A program made the translations under genes and the position numbers. The notes below the pieces were generated by a model. The model did not search any database, was not told where the DNA came from, and saw only the letters and a list, made by a program, of their open reading frames with translations. 32,242 bases of DNA, taken from contig JANRBR010000003.1 in assembly GCA_030727405.1 (NCBI GenBank), forward strand, positions 7,587 through 39,828. Direction: 5' to 3'. Below, one piece after another: positions 16,823 to 25,879 of the stretch; position 1 is the stretch's first letter, and every line of letters begins with the position of its first letter. The DNA comes from Crocinitomicaceae bacterium. GTDB taxonomy: Bacteria; Bacteroidota; Bacteroidia; Flavobacteriales_D; Crocinitomicaceae.

Positions 16823-17842
16823 TTATAAAGAAACCTTACTTTCTTTTTTGCTTTCAAATCCAGCATAAAGCAAGAGTCCAAATAAAACACTGGCAAAAAT
16901 CAAGTGACTTGTTTGAACCAAACCAGGCATATCTGCATATGCCAATAATACCCCGCTAATTAATTCTAAAACCAGTAAAACAAATGCCCAACGGATTTTA
17001 GGATACTTTATTCCTTTCTCATTTTTCCAAAACATCCAAGAAAGCAGGATCAGAACCAACCAAGAAAAACTTCGATGAATGAAAAATGCCATACCAATGC
17101 GATCGATCCATTGTTCTCGCGTGAACCCTTGTTTTACGAGTGCATCTATGGCTTCGCGCACTTGAGTACCTAGGAACATCTGGTAAAAAGTAATGGCTAA
17201 AATCAACAATAAACTCAAGCGAATGGGTTTCGATAAGGATATTTTCACCCGGTCTTTCTGCTCCATGGAATAAACCAAGTACAATTGTATTCCAATGATG
17301 ACCAAAGCTAACAACAAGTGAACGGTGATGGTCCATGGAACTAAATTTGTGGCAACAACAATGGAGCCAAACCAACCTTCGATTCCCATAAGAACGAGGT
17401 TAAGCAGCATCAATAGGACAAATTTACGTTTTCGGTAAACGGCCAGCATCCATACCAGCGCAACGATCATGGCATTTCCAGCCAAGAAACCAACCAAACG
17501 ATTGACGTATTCCGTCCACGTTTTTCGAGTATTAAAGGCCTCTTCCACGTAAACTGTGGGATCGGATTGAATGCGCTCAGCTGTTTCATTCATGCCGATT
17601 GCACTTAAAAACCGGCAAAATTTCGCGACCTTCTTTTCCCTTTTCTGTAAATACGATTCTCGGTAATCCGCTGGGAGTTCTGATAATTCCGTCGGTGGGA
17701 TCCATTTTCCAAAGCATTTTGGCCAGTCCGGACATCCCATACCACTTCCCGTGATGCGCACCAAACTACCAGCCACTACAATTAAGTAGATCAGGATTAA
17801 AACCATCCAATTGAATCGGATAAAACGCCTTGAAAATTCCAT
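16823..17842 (-). CDS. ctaA: Heme A synthase, COX15/CtaA family
   Basis: 339 residues, polytopic inner-membrane protein. The family oxidises the C8 methyl of heme O to make heme A for aa3-type cytochrome oxidases. Eight hydrophobic helices can be placed (for example 12-30, 117-135, 141-160, 170-192, 208-225, 254-271, 285-302, 311-327). The N-terminus has GSGMGCPDWPKCFG (about 32-45) with Cys37 and Cys43, typical of the family. Candidate heme-ligand His residues are H175 (TITVHLLLA), H256 (FFIHRSF) and H313 (QTSHLIF). At the place of the first His of the ExxH motif this protein has E111-Y-V-N114. It diverges from purB by 125 bp, and a sigma gene follows 82 bp downstream. Start is the ATG at 17840-17842, 24 residues before the first GS motif. 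Confidence 0.93.
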   Translation of the reverse strand: MEFSRRFIRFNWMVLILIYLIVVAGSLVRITGSGMGCPDWPKCFGKWIPPTELSELPADYRESYLQKREKKVAKFCRFLSAIGMNETAERIQSDPTVYVEEAFNTRKTWTEYVNRLVGFLAGNAMIVALVWMLAVYRKRKFVLLMLLNLVLMGIEGWFGSIVVATNLVPWTITVHLLLALVIIGIQLYLVYSMEQKDRVKISLSKPIRLSLLLILAITFYQMFLGTQVREAIDALVKQGFTREQWIDRIGMAFFIHRSFSWLVLILLSWMFWKNEKGIKYPKIRWAFVLLVLELISGVLLAYADMPGLVQTSHLIFASVLFGLLLYAGFESKKESKVSL

Positions 17843-17846
17843 GAAA

Positions 17847-17854
17847 CAAAAATA
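17847..17854 (-). promoter_or_regulatory. Possible -7 element for ctaA
   Basis: The minus strand reads TATTTTTG (TAnnTTTG) but only 4 nt before the ctaA ATG, which would imply an essentially leaderless transcript. No -33 TTG at the right distance. Listed because of the exact consensus match in a divergent promoter region, but it may be chance in AT-rich DNA. Confidence 0.25.
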
Positions 17855-17917
17855 CCAAGGATTTTAATCCTACTATCATTTTGATCGCACTTTTATCAAG
17901 GTTTCCATGCAATTGCA

Positions 17918-17949
17918 TTTGAGTAGTTTTAAGCAATGTCGTATCTTTG
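17918..17949 (+). promoter_or_regulatory. purB promoter, full Bacteroidota consensus
   Basis: TTTG at 17918-17921 (-33) and TATCTTTG at 17942-17949 (-7) are separated by 20 bp, matching the TTTG/TAnnTTTG consensus of the Bacteroidota housekeeping sigma factor. Transcription should begin near 17955, after the in-frame TTG at 17947 and about 13 nt before the ATG at 17968, which fixes the purB start. Confidence 0.75.
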
Positions 17950-17967
17950 TCCTTTAATCAAACAAAC

Positions 17968-19326
17968 ATGGAATTAAACTCACTTACCGCCATTTCTCCG
18001 ATCGATGGAAGATACCATTCTAAAACCAGTCAACTGCGTCCATTTTTCTCAGAATTCGGACTAATTCGTTACCGGGTATTGGTGGAAGTAGCATATTTTA
18101 TTTCCCTTGTAGAAAGTGGCATCGAACCGCTTTCAGACTTTCCTAAAGCAACTTTTAACGACCTTAAGAGCATTTACCAGAACTTCAGCGAAGCAGATGC
18201 CCTTTGGATCAAGGAAACGGAAAAAACAACGAATCATGACGTGAAAGCCGTTGAATATTTCCTAAAAGGTAAAATGGAAGAAATGGGCTTGCATAAATAC
18301 TTGGAATTCATTCACTTTGGTTTAACTTCTCAGGACATCAACAATACAGCAATTCCACTATCTTTAAAAGAAGGCATTGAAACGGTATATGTTCCGATGT
18401 TGGATCAATTAATTGCCCAATTAACGACATATCAAAAAGAATGGAAGGACATCCCCATGTTGGCGCGCACACATGGTCAACCAGCATCCCCGACTCGATT
18501 AGGAAAAGAGATTCAAGTATTCACAGAAAGATTGACCATTCAACGAAATCAACTCGTAAAACAGGATTATTCGGCGAAATTTGGTGGTGCAACAGGGAAC
18601 TTTAATGCGCACCACGTTGCCTTTCCTAAACACGATTGGGTAGCCTTCGCGAATGAATTTGTGAATGAAAAATTAGGCCTAAATCGTTCTCAAACGACGA
18701 CTCAGATTGAACATTACGATCAATTAGCTGCCCTTTTTGATGTGATGAAACGCATCAACAACATTATTTTAGATCTGAATCGAGATATGTGGACCTACAT
18801 TTCGATGGAGTACTTCAAGCAAAAAATCAAAGCAGGAGAAATTGGATCATCGGCCATGCCACACAAGGTTAATCCAATCGATTTTGAAAATTCTGAAGGA
18901 AACATTGGAATTGCAAATGCCCTTTTTGAACATTTATCGAGTAAACTACCTGTATCTCGCCTACAACGGGACTTAACAGATTCAACGGTACTTCGTGTTG
19001 TTGGCGTACCAATCGCACACAGCATTATTTCCTTGCAATCAACCTTAAACGGACTTGGGAAATTGTTATTGAATGAAGGAAAACTACACGAAGACCTCGA
19101 TCAAAATTGGGCAGTAGTAGCGGAAGCCATTCAAACGGTTCTGAGACGCGAAGGTTTTGATAAACCATACGAAGCGTTAAAAGGTCTAACTCGTAAAAAT
19201 GAACAAGTAACCAAAGAAAGCGTTCACGCTTTTATTGATGAATTGAACTTGACTCCTGAATTAAGCGCAGAATTAAAAAACATTTCTCCTAAGAACTTCC
19301 TTGGCATTCAATTGGTAAAAGAATAA
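17968..19326 (+). CDS. purB: Adenylosuccinate lyase
   Basis: 452 residues, cytoplasmic, acting as a homotetramer in the family. It cleaves fumarate from SAICAR and from adenylosuccinate, two steps of purine biosynthesis. The N-terminus MELNSLTAISPIDGRYHSKT is the E. coli-type PurB start. LARTHGQPASPTRLGKE (about 167-183) holds a catalytic His. The fumarase/aspartase-superfamily signature GSSAMPHKVNP begins at residue 293 (Ser294/Ser295 in the mobile catalytic loop). The start at 17968 is preferred over the in-frame TTG at 17947 because the -7 promoter element overlaps that TTG. Two genes for exported proteins follow, each after 2 bp, suggesting one operon from the strong promoter upstream. 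Confidence 0.97.
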   Translation: MELNSLTAISPIDGRYHSKTSQLRPFFSEFGLIRYRVLVEVAYFISLVESGIEPLSDFPKATFNDLKSIYQNFSEADALWIKETEKTTNHDVKAVEYFLKGKMEEMGLHKYLEFIHFGLTSQDINNTAIPLSLKEGIETVYVPMLDQLIAQLTTYQKEWKDIPMLARTHGQPASPTRLGKEIQVFTERLTIQRNQLVKQDYSAKFGGATGNFNAHHVAFPKHDWVAFANEFVNEKLGLNRSQTTTQIEHYDQLAALFDVMKRINNIILDLNRDMWTYISMEYFKQKIKAGEIGSSAMPHKVNPIDFENSEGNIGIANALFEHLSSKLPVSRLQRDLTDSTVLRVVGVPIAHSIISLQSTLNGLGKLLLNEGKLHEDLDQNWAVVAEAIQTVLRREGFDKPYEALKGLTRKNEQVTKESVHAFIDELNLTPELSAELKNISPKNFLGIQLVKE

Positions 19327-19328
19327 CG

Positions 19329-20936
19329 ATGAAAAAAATCCTCCTTGTATTGGTTTTATGGTGGCATGTGAGCAGTGCGCAAAACTTTCCAATTACATGG
19401 GGTCCGTTGGAACGAAGCAATGGATATTTAATCGATATTTTACCAAAAAACGATTTGGATTTCAACACCTTGCGTTGGACCGGAGGAAGTAGTTTTGGAT
19501 CTTACCGACTCGTTTCCTATGAAAACTTAAGCACCTTTCAACAGGAAAAACTAAAATTAGTAACCGAAACAGGCCTCTGCAATTTTGTAGACGCGCTGAG
19601 TTTTGGACAAGGAACAGTGGTCTTTCTTTCCGACCGAATGAAAAGCAGCATGATGCTTTACGCCCAATATTATGACGAAGCTTTAGGAATGAACGCATCC
19701 AAATTTTTGGCGGAATACGAAAACCCGAAATTTGATGCGAAACCAAACTTTACCATCATCTCCTCACAAAACAGGAAATTCGTTGGAATTATCTGGGAAC
19801 TCGAAGGAAAAGGAATCAACAATGACTTTTACGGATACAAAATCATCAATGACTCCCTTCGAGTTGTTAACGAAGGCGAGTACAACGTTCCTTTCGATGG
19901 GAATTTAAGCACCATCAACGATCATCATATTTCAAATACAGGTGATTACTTCATCTGTTTAACTGAACACAACAAGGCAAATGACCGCATGTTTACACGT
20001 AGTTTTGAGAATTTTAAAGCACTTCATGTCTACAAAGCGAATGGAAAAGAATTAAACGAATTCACGATCGACCTACAAGGGAAAAGAGTCGATGATTTAG
20101 TAATGTCTTCCAATGAACAAGGTGCTTTTGCCCTTACTGGAATTTATGGGACTGGGAAAAAAAATGGCATGGAAGGGATCTTTAGCATCCAAATCGACCC
20201 AAACAACAATGCACTGAATGCGCAATCGTTCATTCCTTTCGGAAATGAGCTCGTGAAAGAAAGTTGGAATACAAGGCAACAAGATCGCTTTTCATCGAAT
20301 GGTACGTGGAACGACCCCAATAATTTTAACAATCCCGGAACCTTCAATTCTCGCGACAATATCGGTCCACAATTATACGATTACCGCATGCGGGACTTTT
20401 TCACCTTGGCAGATGGATCCATGGTTGGTTCTATGGAACAGTATTTTGTTTTTCAGCGAACCACCTATGATGGACGAACCAGTTTTACAACCACTGTAAA
20501 TTATTACTACTACGACGACATCATTGCCTTTCGGATATCCAAAGATGGACAAATGCTCTGGCAAAAACGCATACCCAAATCACAGGTTTCCACCAATGAT
20601 TATGGTGAATTTAGTTCTTATTGCAGCTTTCAATCTGAAAAATCACTGAATTTCATATTCAATGATCACCTCAAAAACTACGATGAATCAGGGAACTACG
20701 ATCGCTCTGGCGAAAACTATTACAGTTTTAATCTTTCTAAGAAAAACAACGCTGTTTCCTTGGTTAAAATTGATTTAGAAACAGGAAATATAACGCGTGA
20801 AATGATGGAGACAAGAAAAGACCTCAATGCCATCGTCGTCCCAAAACAATGCCGTGTTGACCATTTAAACAAGAACATTTTAATTTATTCCATTGCAGGA
20901 TCGCAAGAACGTTTTGGGATTTTAAACTATAAATAA
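19329..20936 (+). CDS. Exported protein of unknown function
   Basis: 535 residues that I do not recognise. Residues 1-18 (MKKILLVLVLWWHVSSAQ) are a signal peptide with a typical Ala-Gln end. The mature protein is strand-rich with repeated patterns such as FLSDRM, DYFICLTEHN, GAFALTGIYGTGK and SYCSFQSEKSLNFIFND, which could be blades of a beta-propeller. A stretch rich in Asn and Phe (about 318-340) and a YYYYDD run (about 395-401) stand out. There is no lipobox, no T9SS sorting domain and no transmembrane segment after the signal, so a periplasmic or secreted location is inferred. It starts 2 bp after purB and ends 2 bp before the M1 peptidase, so it is probably co-expressed with both. Confidence 0.8.
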   Translation: MKKILLVLVLWWHVSSAQNFPITWGPLERSNGYLIDILPKNDLDFNTLRWTGGSSFGSYRLVSYENLSTFQQEKLKLVTETGLCNFVDALSFGQGTVVFLSDRMKSSMMLYAQYYDEALGMNASKFLAEYENPKFDAKPNFTIISSQNRKFVGIIWELEGKGINNDFYGYKIINDSLRVVNEGEYNVPFDGNLSTINDHHISNTGDYFICLTEHNKANDRMFTRSFENFKALHVYKANGKELNEFTIDLQGKRVDDLVMSSNEQGAFALTGIYGTGKKNGMEGIFSIQIDPNNNALNAQSFIPFGNELVKESWNTRQQDRFSSNGTWNDPNNFNNPGTFNSRDNIGPQLYDYRMRDFFTLADGSMVGSMEQYFVFQRTTYDGRTSFTTTVNYYYYDDIIAFRISKDGQMLWQKRIPKSQVSTNDYGEFSSYCSFQSEKSLNFIFNDHLKNYDESGNYDRSGENYYSFNLSKKNNAVSLVKIDLETGNITREMMETRKDLNAIVVPKQCRVDHLNKNILIYSIAGSQERFGILNYK

Positions 20937-20938
20937 CC

Positions 20939-22903
20939 ATGAAAATGAAGGCGTTCTTTGGAGTTATTTCCATCCTGCTCATCACAACATCCTGTGATGC
21001 ACTTCACAAAAACAACGCGCTGTCGGAAGAACACCCTTCTTCAGATACGGATTTTCATAGTTATGCCAACCTGAACGAAATTTCAACAAAACACTTGCAC
21101 CTTGAACTCGATGTCAATTTCGACAACGAAACAATTTATGGGGTGGCACGCCATGAAATGAACAATCGAGGTGCGGACACCGCTGTTTTTGACATCAATG
21201 GTTTAATGATTCAAAAAGTGACCATTGGAGAGAAAGGTTCAGAAGAAGAAGCAGATATGTTCATCGATAAAATGGACAAAGACTCCATACTCGGACAAGC
21301 TTTGATGGTTCCAATTAAGAAGGTTACAAAATTCATCAACATTTATTACCAAACGACTGAACGCTCCGATGCACTTGATTGGCTCGATCCCAAATTAACC
21401 AGTTCAAAAACGAAACCGTTTTTATACACACAAGGACAAGCCATTCTCACCCGCACATGGATTCCTTTGCAAGACTCACCAAGCAACAGGATTACCTATA
21501 GTGCAGATGTGAAAGTTCCAACGGATTTATTGGCGGTTATGAGTGCTAAAAATCCAACACAAAAGAACAAAGAAGGAAAATACCATTTTGAGATGGACAA
21601 ACCAATTCCAGCGTACCTCATTGCTTTAGCGGTTGGAGATTTAGAATACCATGCATTTAGTGAGAATAGCGGTGTTTATGCTGAACCAGAATTACTTCCT
21701 TCATGTGCAAATGAATTCGATGCTATTCCTAGAATGATCACTGCAGCAGAGCAATTATATGGACCCTATCAATGGGGACAATACGATATTTTAGTGCTTC
21801 CTTACTCTTTTCCTTTCGGGGGAATGGAGAATCCCATGTTGACATTTGCTAATCCAACTTTGCTCGCAGGTGATAAAAGTTTGGTTTCTGTGATAGCCCA
21901 TGAATTGGCACATTCTTGGTCTGGAAATTTGGTCACCAACCGGACGTGGAATGACTTCTGGCTGAACGAAGGTTTCACCGTGTATTTCGAACAGCGGATC
22001 ATGGAATCCATTTATGGAAAAGAAGTGGCAGATATCCTCGCATTGGTCGAATTCGATGAATTGAAGGACGAATTAATCCGAATTAAAAAATCGGCAAATC
22101 CGGAGGACAGTAAATTGCATTTAGCATTGGAGGGTCGAAACCCGGATGACGGAATGACGGACATCGCATACGTTAAAGGTGCATTTTTCTTGAAAACGAT
22201 TGAAAAACAAGTGGGTAGACAAGCATTTGATGCCTTTTTGAAGAAATATTTTCAAACTTTTCAATTTAAAACAGTTGATTCGGAACAATTTACGGCCTTT
22301 TTAAACGAGGAGCTTCTAAGCAAACAAAATCAAACTTTTGATTACAATCAGTGGATTTACCAAACAGGCTTACCAGCAAATTGCATTCAACTTCGCTCGG
22401 ACCGACTCATTCAAATGGAAAAATTAGCGGATGATTTTACTAAGAATAAAAAAAGCTTTGCGCCAAAAACGACTTACACATGGAAAAAAGTAGGTCGACG
22501 AAAGAAAAAAATCAAGAAAATCGAACAAATCAAATACCAGGATCATATTGTACAAGAATGGCAGACCTTTATTCGCCGTTTGCCTCGTAACCTTTCGATG
22601 GAAAAAATGAAGGAAATTGATCGTTATTTGAAATTTTCAAACAGTGGAAACAGTGAATTATTAACGGAATGGTTCATCCTAAGTGCCAACTGTGGCTATG
22701 CGAAGGTGAATAAATCTCAAATTCAAGCATTTTTAACGAAAGTAGGAAGACGTAAATACTTGATGCCGATATACGAAGCACTTTTGTTAAATAAGGAAAC
22801 AAGATCTATGGCCATCACTACCTTTCAAGGAGCGAAAGAAAGTTACCACGCGGTATCTAGAAATTCCATTGAAGAATTAATCCTGGAGACGAAAAAAAAC
22901 TAA
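20939..22903 (+). CDS. M1-family zinc metallopeptidase (aminopeptidase N/LTA4-hydrolase type), lipoprotein
   Basis: 654 residues. The N-terminus ends its hydrophobic core at ITTSC (Cys19), a likely lipoprotein signal; Met3 (20945) is an alternative start. The catalytic domain has GGMEN at 294-298 (exopeptidase substrate motif), HELAH at 321-325 (zinc ligands His321 and His325, catalytic Glu322) and third ligand Glu344 in LNEGF. Tyr411 in AYVKG is the expected transition-state tyrosine. The C-terminal part resembles the helical domain of the leukotriene A4 hydrolase group, but carries a very basic insert (about 515-534, ten Lys/Arg in twenty). The enzyme should remove N-terminal residues from peptides in the periplasm or at the outer membrane. 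It is last in the purB run and converges on recQ with one base between the stop codons. Confidence 0.94.
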   Translation: MKMKAFFGVISILLITTSCDALHKNNALSEEHPSSDTDFHSYANLNEISTKHLHLELDVNFDNETIYGVARHEMNNRGADTAVFDINGLMIQKVTIGEKGSEEEADMFIDKMDKDSILGQALMVPIKKVTKFINIYYQTTERSDALDWLDPKLTSSKTKPFLYTQGQAILTRTWIPLQDSPSNRITYSADVKVPTDLLAVMSAKNPTQKNKEGKYHFEMDKPIPAYLIALAVGDLEYHAFSENSGVYAEPELLPSCANEFDAIPRMITAAEQLYGPYQWGQYDILVLPYSFPFGGMENPMLTFANPTLLAGDKSLVSVIAHELAHSWSGNLVTNRTWNDFWLNEGFTVYFEQRIMESIYGKEVADILALVEFDELKDELIRIKKSANPEDSKLHLALEGRNPDDGMTDIAYVKGAFFLKTIEKQVGRQAFDAFLKKYFQTFQFKTVDSEQFTAFLNEELLSKQNQTFDYNQWIYQTGLPANCIQLRSDRLIQMEKLADDFTKNKKSFAPKTTYTWKKVGRRKKKIKKIEQIKYQDHIVQEWQTFIRRLPRNLSMEKMKEIDRYLKFSNSGNSELLTEWFILSANCGYAKVNKSQIQAFLTKVGRRKYLMPIYEALLLNKETRSMAITTFQGAKESYHAVSRNSIEELILETKKN

Positions 22904-22904
22904 C

Positions 22905-25109
22905 TTAATTGGCTACTTCGCTCATGAATTTGATGCGCATGAGGCGTAGTTCTTCTTCCGAATACAAACCATCAAACTCGTGGTATGCAGCAATTAAATC
23001 ATCGGTTTCTGCCTCACCAAAGTAATCAAAAATCTCTTCTTGATTTTCATTATCGAGAATCGTATTGATGTAGTAATTGATGTTCACCCGTGTTCCAGAG
23101 TTCACAATCGATTCCATTTCATCCAATATGTCATCAAAGGTTTTTCCTTGTGCCTTTGCGATGTCTTCCAAATGCAATTTTCGATCAATGTTTTGAATCA
23201 ATTGAACTTTTAGAACGGATTTATTGACCAATGTTTTTACCACCATGTCTTGTGGTCGATCAATGTCATTATCCGTTACATAATGAGCGATCAGGTCCAC
23301 AAAAGGCGCCCCATAGCGCTGAGCTTTACCTGTTCCAACTCCCTGAATATTGGTTAATTCATCCAAGGTAATTGGGTATTGAAAACACATGTCTCGCAAG
23401 GATGGCTCTTGAAAAATCACAAAAGGAGGAATGTTTTTTTGCTTGGAAATTGATTTGCGTAAATCAATCAATGATTGATACAAGACCTCATCAAAAGCAC
23501 CGCCTTTCCCACCTGTTTGAATGATCGAATCATCGTCATCCGTTCCCGAGAAATCGTGCTGTTTAATGAGCTGAAAGGATGTAGGCGCTTCAATGAATGC
23601 CTTACCTGCATCGGTCAATTTCAATGTACCAAAAGTCTCAACATCTTTGTAGACCAAACCTCCTACGGTTACTTGTCGGATAACGGCATTCCAAAAATGC
23701 TCATCTTGTTCTTTGCCAATCCCAAAAGTTGGCAGCTTATCGTGTTTGTAGGCCTTGATATCAGCCGTTACATGTCCGGATAAATAAGCACAATAATGCT
23801 TTGACTTCTGTGTTTCATCCATTAAAACAATGGAATTTAAGAGCATCTCCACATAATTTGAACCTTCTGTTCTTTCTCGTGGATTTCGGCAATTATCACA
23901 TTGTTCGTTGCATTTCTTTTCATCAAATCCCTCACCAAAATAGTGCAGGATAAACTTGCGTCTACACACGGATGTTTCCGCATATGAAACGATTTCATAC
24001 AGCAATTGCTTACCAATTTCTTGTTCCGTAATCGCTTTTCCCTGTAGGAATTTCTCTAATTTCTCAATGTCTTTGTAGCTATAAAAAGCGACACACTCAC
24101 CTACTCCACCGTCGCGACCTGCACGACCTGTTTCTTGGTAATAACTTTCTATCGATTTTGGGATGTCATGATGAATCACATACCGCACATCTGGCTTATC
24201 AATTCCCATTCCAAATGCAATGGTTGCCACGATGACCTCCACCTCTTCCATGAGAAACATGTCCTGATGCCTTGCACGCGAATGAGCGTCCAATCCTGCG
24301 TGATACGGAAGTGCATTGATGCCGTTCACTTGGAGTAATTCGGCAATTTCTTCTACTTTTTTACGACTTAAACAATAGATGATACCACTTTCTCCTTGTC
24401 GACCCTTTATGTAGCGAATGATTTCTTTCTCCACATCCCGTTTAGGACGAATCTCATAATACAAGTTGTCTCGATTAAAGGAAGACTTAAATACATCGGC
24501 ATCCAACATATTCAAGTTCTTTTGGATGTCGTATTGAACTTTTGGAGTAGCTGTTGCTGTTAAAGCGATCACAGGTACATTCGAAATCTTTTGAAAAATT
24601 TCACGAAGTCGGCGGTATTCTGGACGGAAATCATGTCCCCATTCCGAAATACAATGTGCCTCATCAATGGCAAAAAAGGAAATTTCAACGGTTGTTAAAA
24701 AATCGATGTTTTCTTTTTTCGTTAAGGACTCCGGTGCGACAAATAACATTTTTGTTTTTCCGGACTGAATGTCTCTTTTTACTTGTTGGATTTCACCTTT
24801 GGAAAGGGATGAATTTAAAAAATGAGCAACATTTTCATTTTCACTGAATCCACGAATGGCATCCACTTGGTTTTTCATTAAGGCAATCAGCGGTGAAACG
24901 ATGATTGCCGTTCCTCCCAACAATAGGGAAGGAAGTTGGTAACACATCGATTTACCACCACCTGTCGGCATGATAACGAAGGTGTTTCGTCCATTTAACA
25001 CGTTGCGAATGATGGCTTCTTGCTCTCCTTTAAATTGGTCGAAACCAAAATAATGACGCAAGGCCTTATTCAGATCTATTTTATTTTCAATATGTATTTC
25101 GGACTCCAT
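22905..25109 (-). CDS. recQ: ATP-dependent DNA helicase RecQ
   Basis: 734 residues, a 3'-5' superfamily 2 helicase of recombinational repair. Walker A TGGGKS at 49-54, DEAH box at 149-152, and motifs V/VI in GMGIDKPDVRYVIHHD and QETGRAGRDG (about 300-334). The RecQ-C-terminal zinc site has Cys382, Cys400, Cys404 and Cys407. A winged-helix region and an HRDC-like domain follow (about 535-610, with ITLDELTNIQGVGTGKAQRYG). About 115 residues after the HRDC domain form an acidic helical tail not present in E. coli RecQ; similar tails occur in Bacteroidota RecQ proteins. Its start is 102 bp downstream of the NifU-like gene stop on the same strand. No TAnnTTTG element is visible in that gap. Confidence 0.96.
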   Translation of the reverse strand: MESEIHIENKIDLNKALRHYFGFDQFKGEQEAIIRNVLNGRNTFVIMPTGGGKSMCYQLPSLLLGGTAIIVSPLIALMKNQVDAIRGFSENENVAHFLNSSLSKGEIQQVKRDIQSGKTKMLFVAPESLTKKENIDFLTTVEISFFAIDEAHCISEWGHDFRPEYRRLREIFQKISNVPVIALTATATPKVQYDIQKNLNMLDADVFKSSFNRDNLYYEIRPKRDVEKEIIRYIKGRQGESGIIYCLSRKKVEEIAELLQVNGINALPYHAGLDAHSRARHQDMFLMEEVEVIVATIAFGMGIDKPDVRYVIHHDIPKSIESYYQETGRAGRDGGVGECVAFYSYKDIEKLEKFLQGKAITEQEIGKQLLYEIVSYAETSVCRRKFILHYFGEGFDEKKCNEQCDNCRNPRERTEGSNYVEMLLNSIVLMDETQKSKHYCAYLSGHVTADIKAYKHDKLPTFGIGKEQDEHFWNAVIRQVTVGGLVYKDVETFGTLKLTDAGKAFIEAPTSFQLIKQHDFSGTDDDDSIIQTGGKGGAFDEVLYQSLIDLRKSISKQKNIPPFVIFQEPSLRDMCFQYPITLDELTNIQGVGTGKAQRYGAPFVDLIAHYVTDNDIDRPQDMVVKTLVNKSVLKVQLIQNIDRKLHLEDIAKAQGKTFDDILDEMESIVNSGTRVNINYYINTILDNENQEEIFDYFGEAETDDLIAAYHEFDGLYSEEELRLMRIKFMSEVAN

Positions 25110-25211
25110 GTTGGATTTTGTCTATTGGAAACAACAAGCCTCATGACTTGTTCATTTAAATTTAGGAATAATTATCCAATTGAACAATTTATATTCATGC
25201 AGGTATGCTTT

Positions 25212-25814
25212 TTAGCCATTAAATGCCACGACCTCTTTCACTTCAGGAAGGTGTTGTTTTAATAAATTTTCAATGCCGCCTTTAAGCGTCGCGGTAGAAG
25301 ATGGACAACCAGCGCATGAACCTTTCATCGAAACGGTTACGATACCGTCTTCAAATCCAACAAAATCAATGGCACCTCCATCGTTCTCTACTGCGGGACG
25401 AACATACTCATCCAATAAGGCACGAATTGGGTCGTCAAATTCACTAGGATTGAATGATTTTGCAGGGTTTTCTGTTTTAGAATCCTCTTCGATTGCCACT
25501 GTTTTAGATGGCATTTGAATCAATACTTCTTTTCCGAAAAACAACCATTCGCGCACAAACTCGCGCAATTCCATGTTGATAAAATCCCATGGCACATTGT
25601 CTGTTTTCGTGATTGTAATGAAATTCGCTGCGATAAAAACCTTTTGAACAAAGGGAAAATCAAATAAGGCTTCCGCTAAAGGAGAAAAGCCTTTTGAGTC
25701 TGCTTTTGAAGCAAATTCTACAGCATCACCTGTCGCAAGAAGGTATTTGTTCGCCACATATTTCATGGTTGTGGGATTCGGCGTCATTTCAGCGTAAACA
25801 GTAACAGGAACCAT
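25212..25814 (-). CDS. NifU/Nfu-type iron-sulfur cluster carrier protein
   Basis: 200 residues, cytoplasmic. The N-terminal Nfu_N domain (about 1-90) has AEMTPNPTTMKYVANKYLL. The C-terminal NifU-like domain (about 125-200) has the cluster-binding CAGC (Cys167, Cys170) in SMKGSCAGCPSSTATLKGGIE. Such proteins bind a [4Fe-4S] cluster at a dimer interface and hand it to target enzymes. A short linker (about 100-125) rich in Glu, Ser and Asn joins the two. It sits between DUF4301 and recQ on the minus strand with its own -7 element 15 nt upstream of the ATG, so it can be transcribed independently. Domain order matches mitochondrial NFU1-type proteins more than E. coli NfuA. Confidence 0.95.
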   Translation of the reverse strand: MVPVTVYAEMTPNPTTMKYVANKYLLATGDAVEFASKADSKGFSPLAEALFDFPFVQKVFIAANFITITKTDNVPWDFINMELREFVREWLFFGKEVLIQMPSKTVAIEEDSKTENPAKSFNPSEFDDPIRALLDEYVRPAVENDGGAIDFVGFEDGIVTVSMKGSCAGCPSSTATLKGGIENLLKQHLPEVKEVVAFNG

Positions 25815-25829
25815 CTTTCTTTTTTATTG

Positions 25830-25837
25830 CAAAAATA
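25830..25837 (-). promoter_or_regulatory. -7 element for the NifU-like gene
   Basis: The minus strand reads TATTTTTG, an exact TAnnTTTG match, ending 15 nt before the ATG at 25814, about the spacing seen at purB. No TTG lies at the ideal -33 distance, where an AT-only palindrome (25844-25856) occupies the spacer. Confidence 0.5.
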
Positions 25838-25879
25838 GCCAATAAAAAGTGTTTTTACTCCATAAAAAAAGAGGAATTT

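Noticed and set aside
17947-17967. Upstream TTG start for purB adding seven residues
   Set aside because: The TTG overlaps the -7 promoter element TATCTTTG, so it should not be in the transcript; the family N-terminus begins at the ATG at 17968.
25844-25856. AAAAAGTGTTTTT palindrome downstream of DUF4301
   Set aside because: An AT-only stem of 5-6 bp with a 3-nt loop inside the NifU promoter spacer; not stable enough for a terminator and expected by chance in AT-rich DNA.
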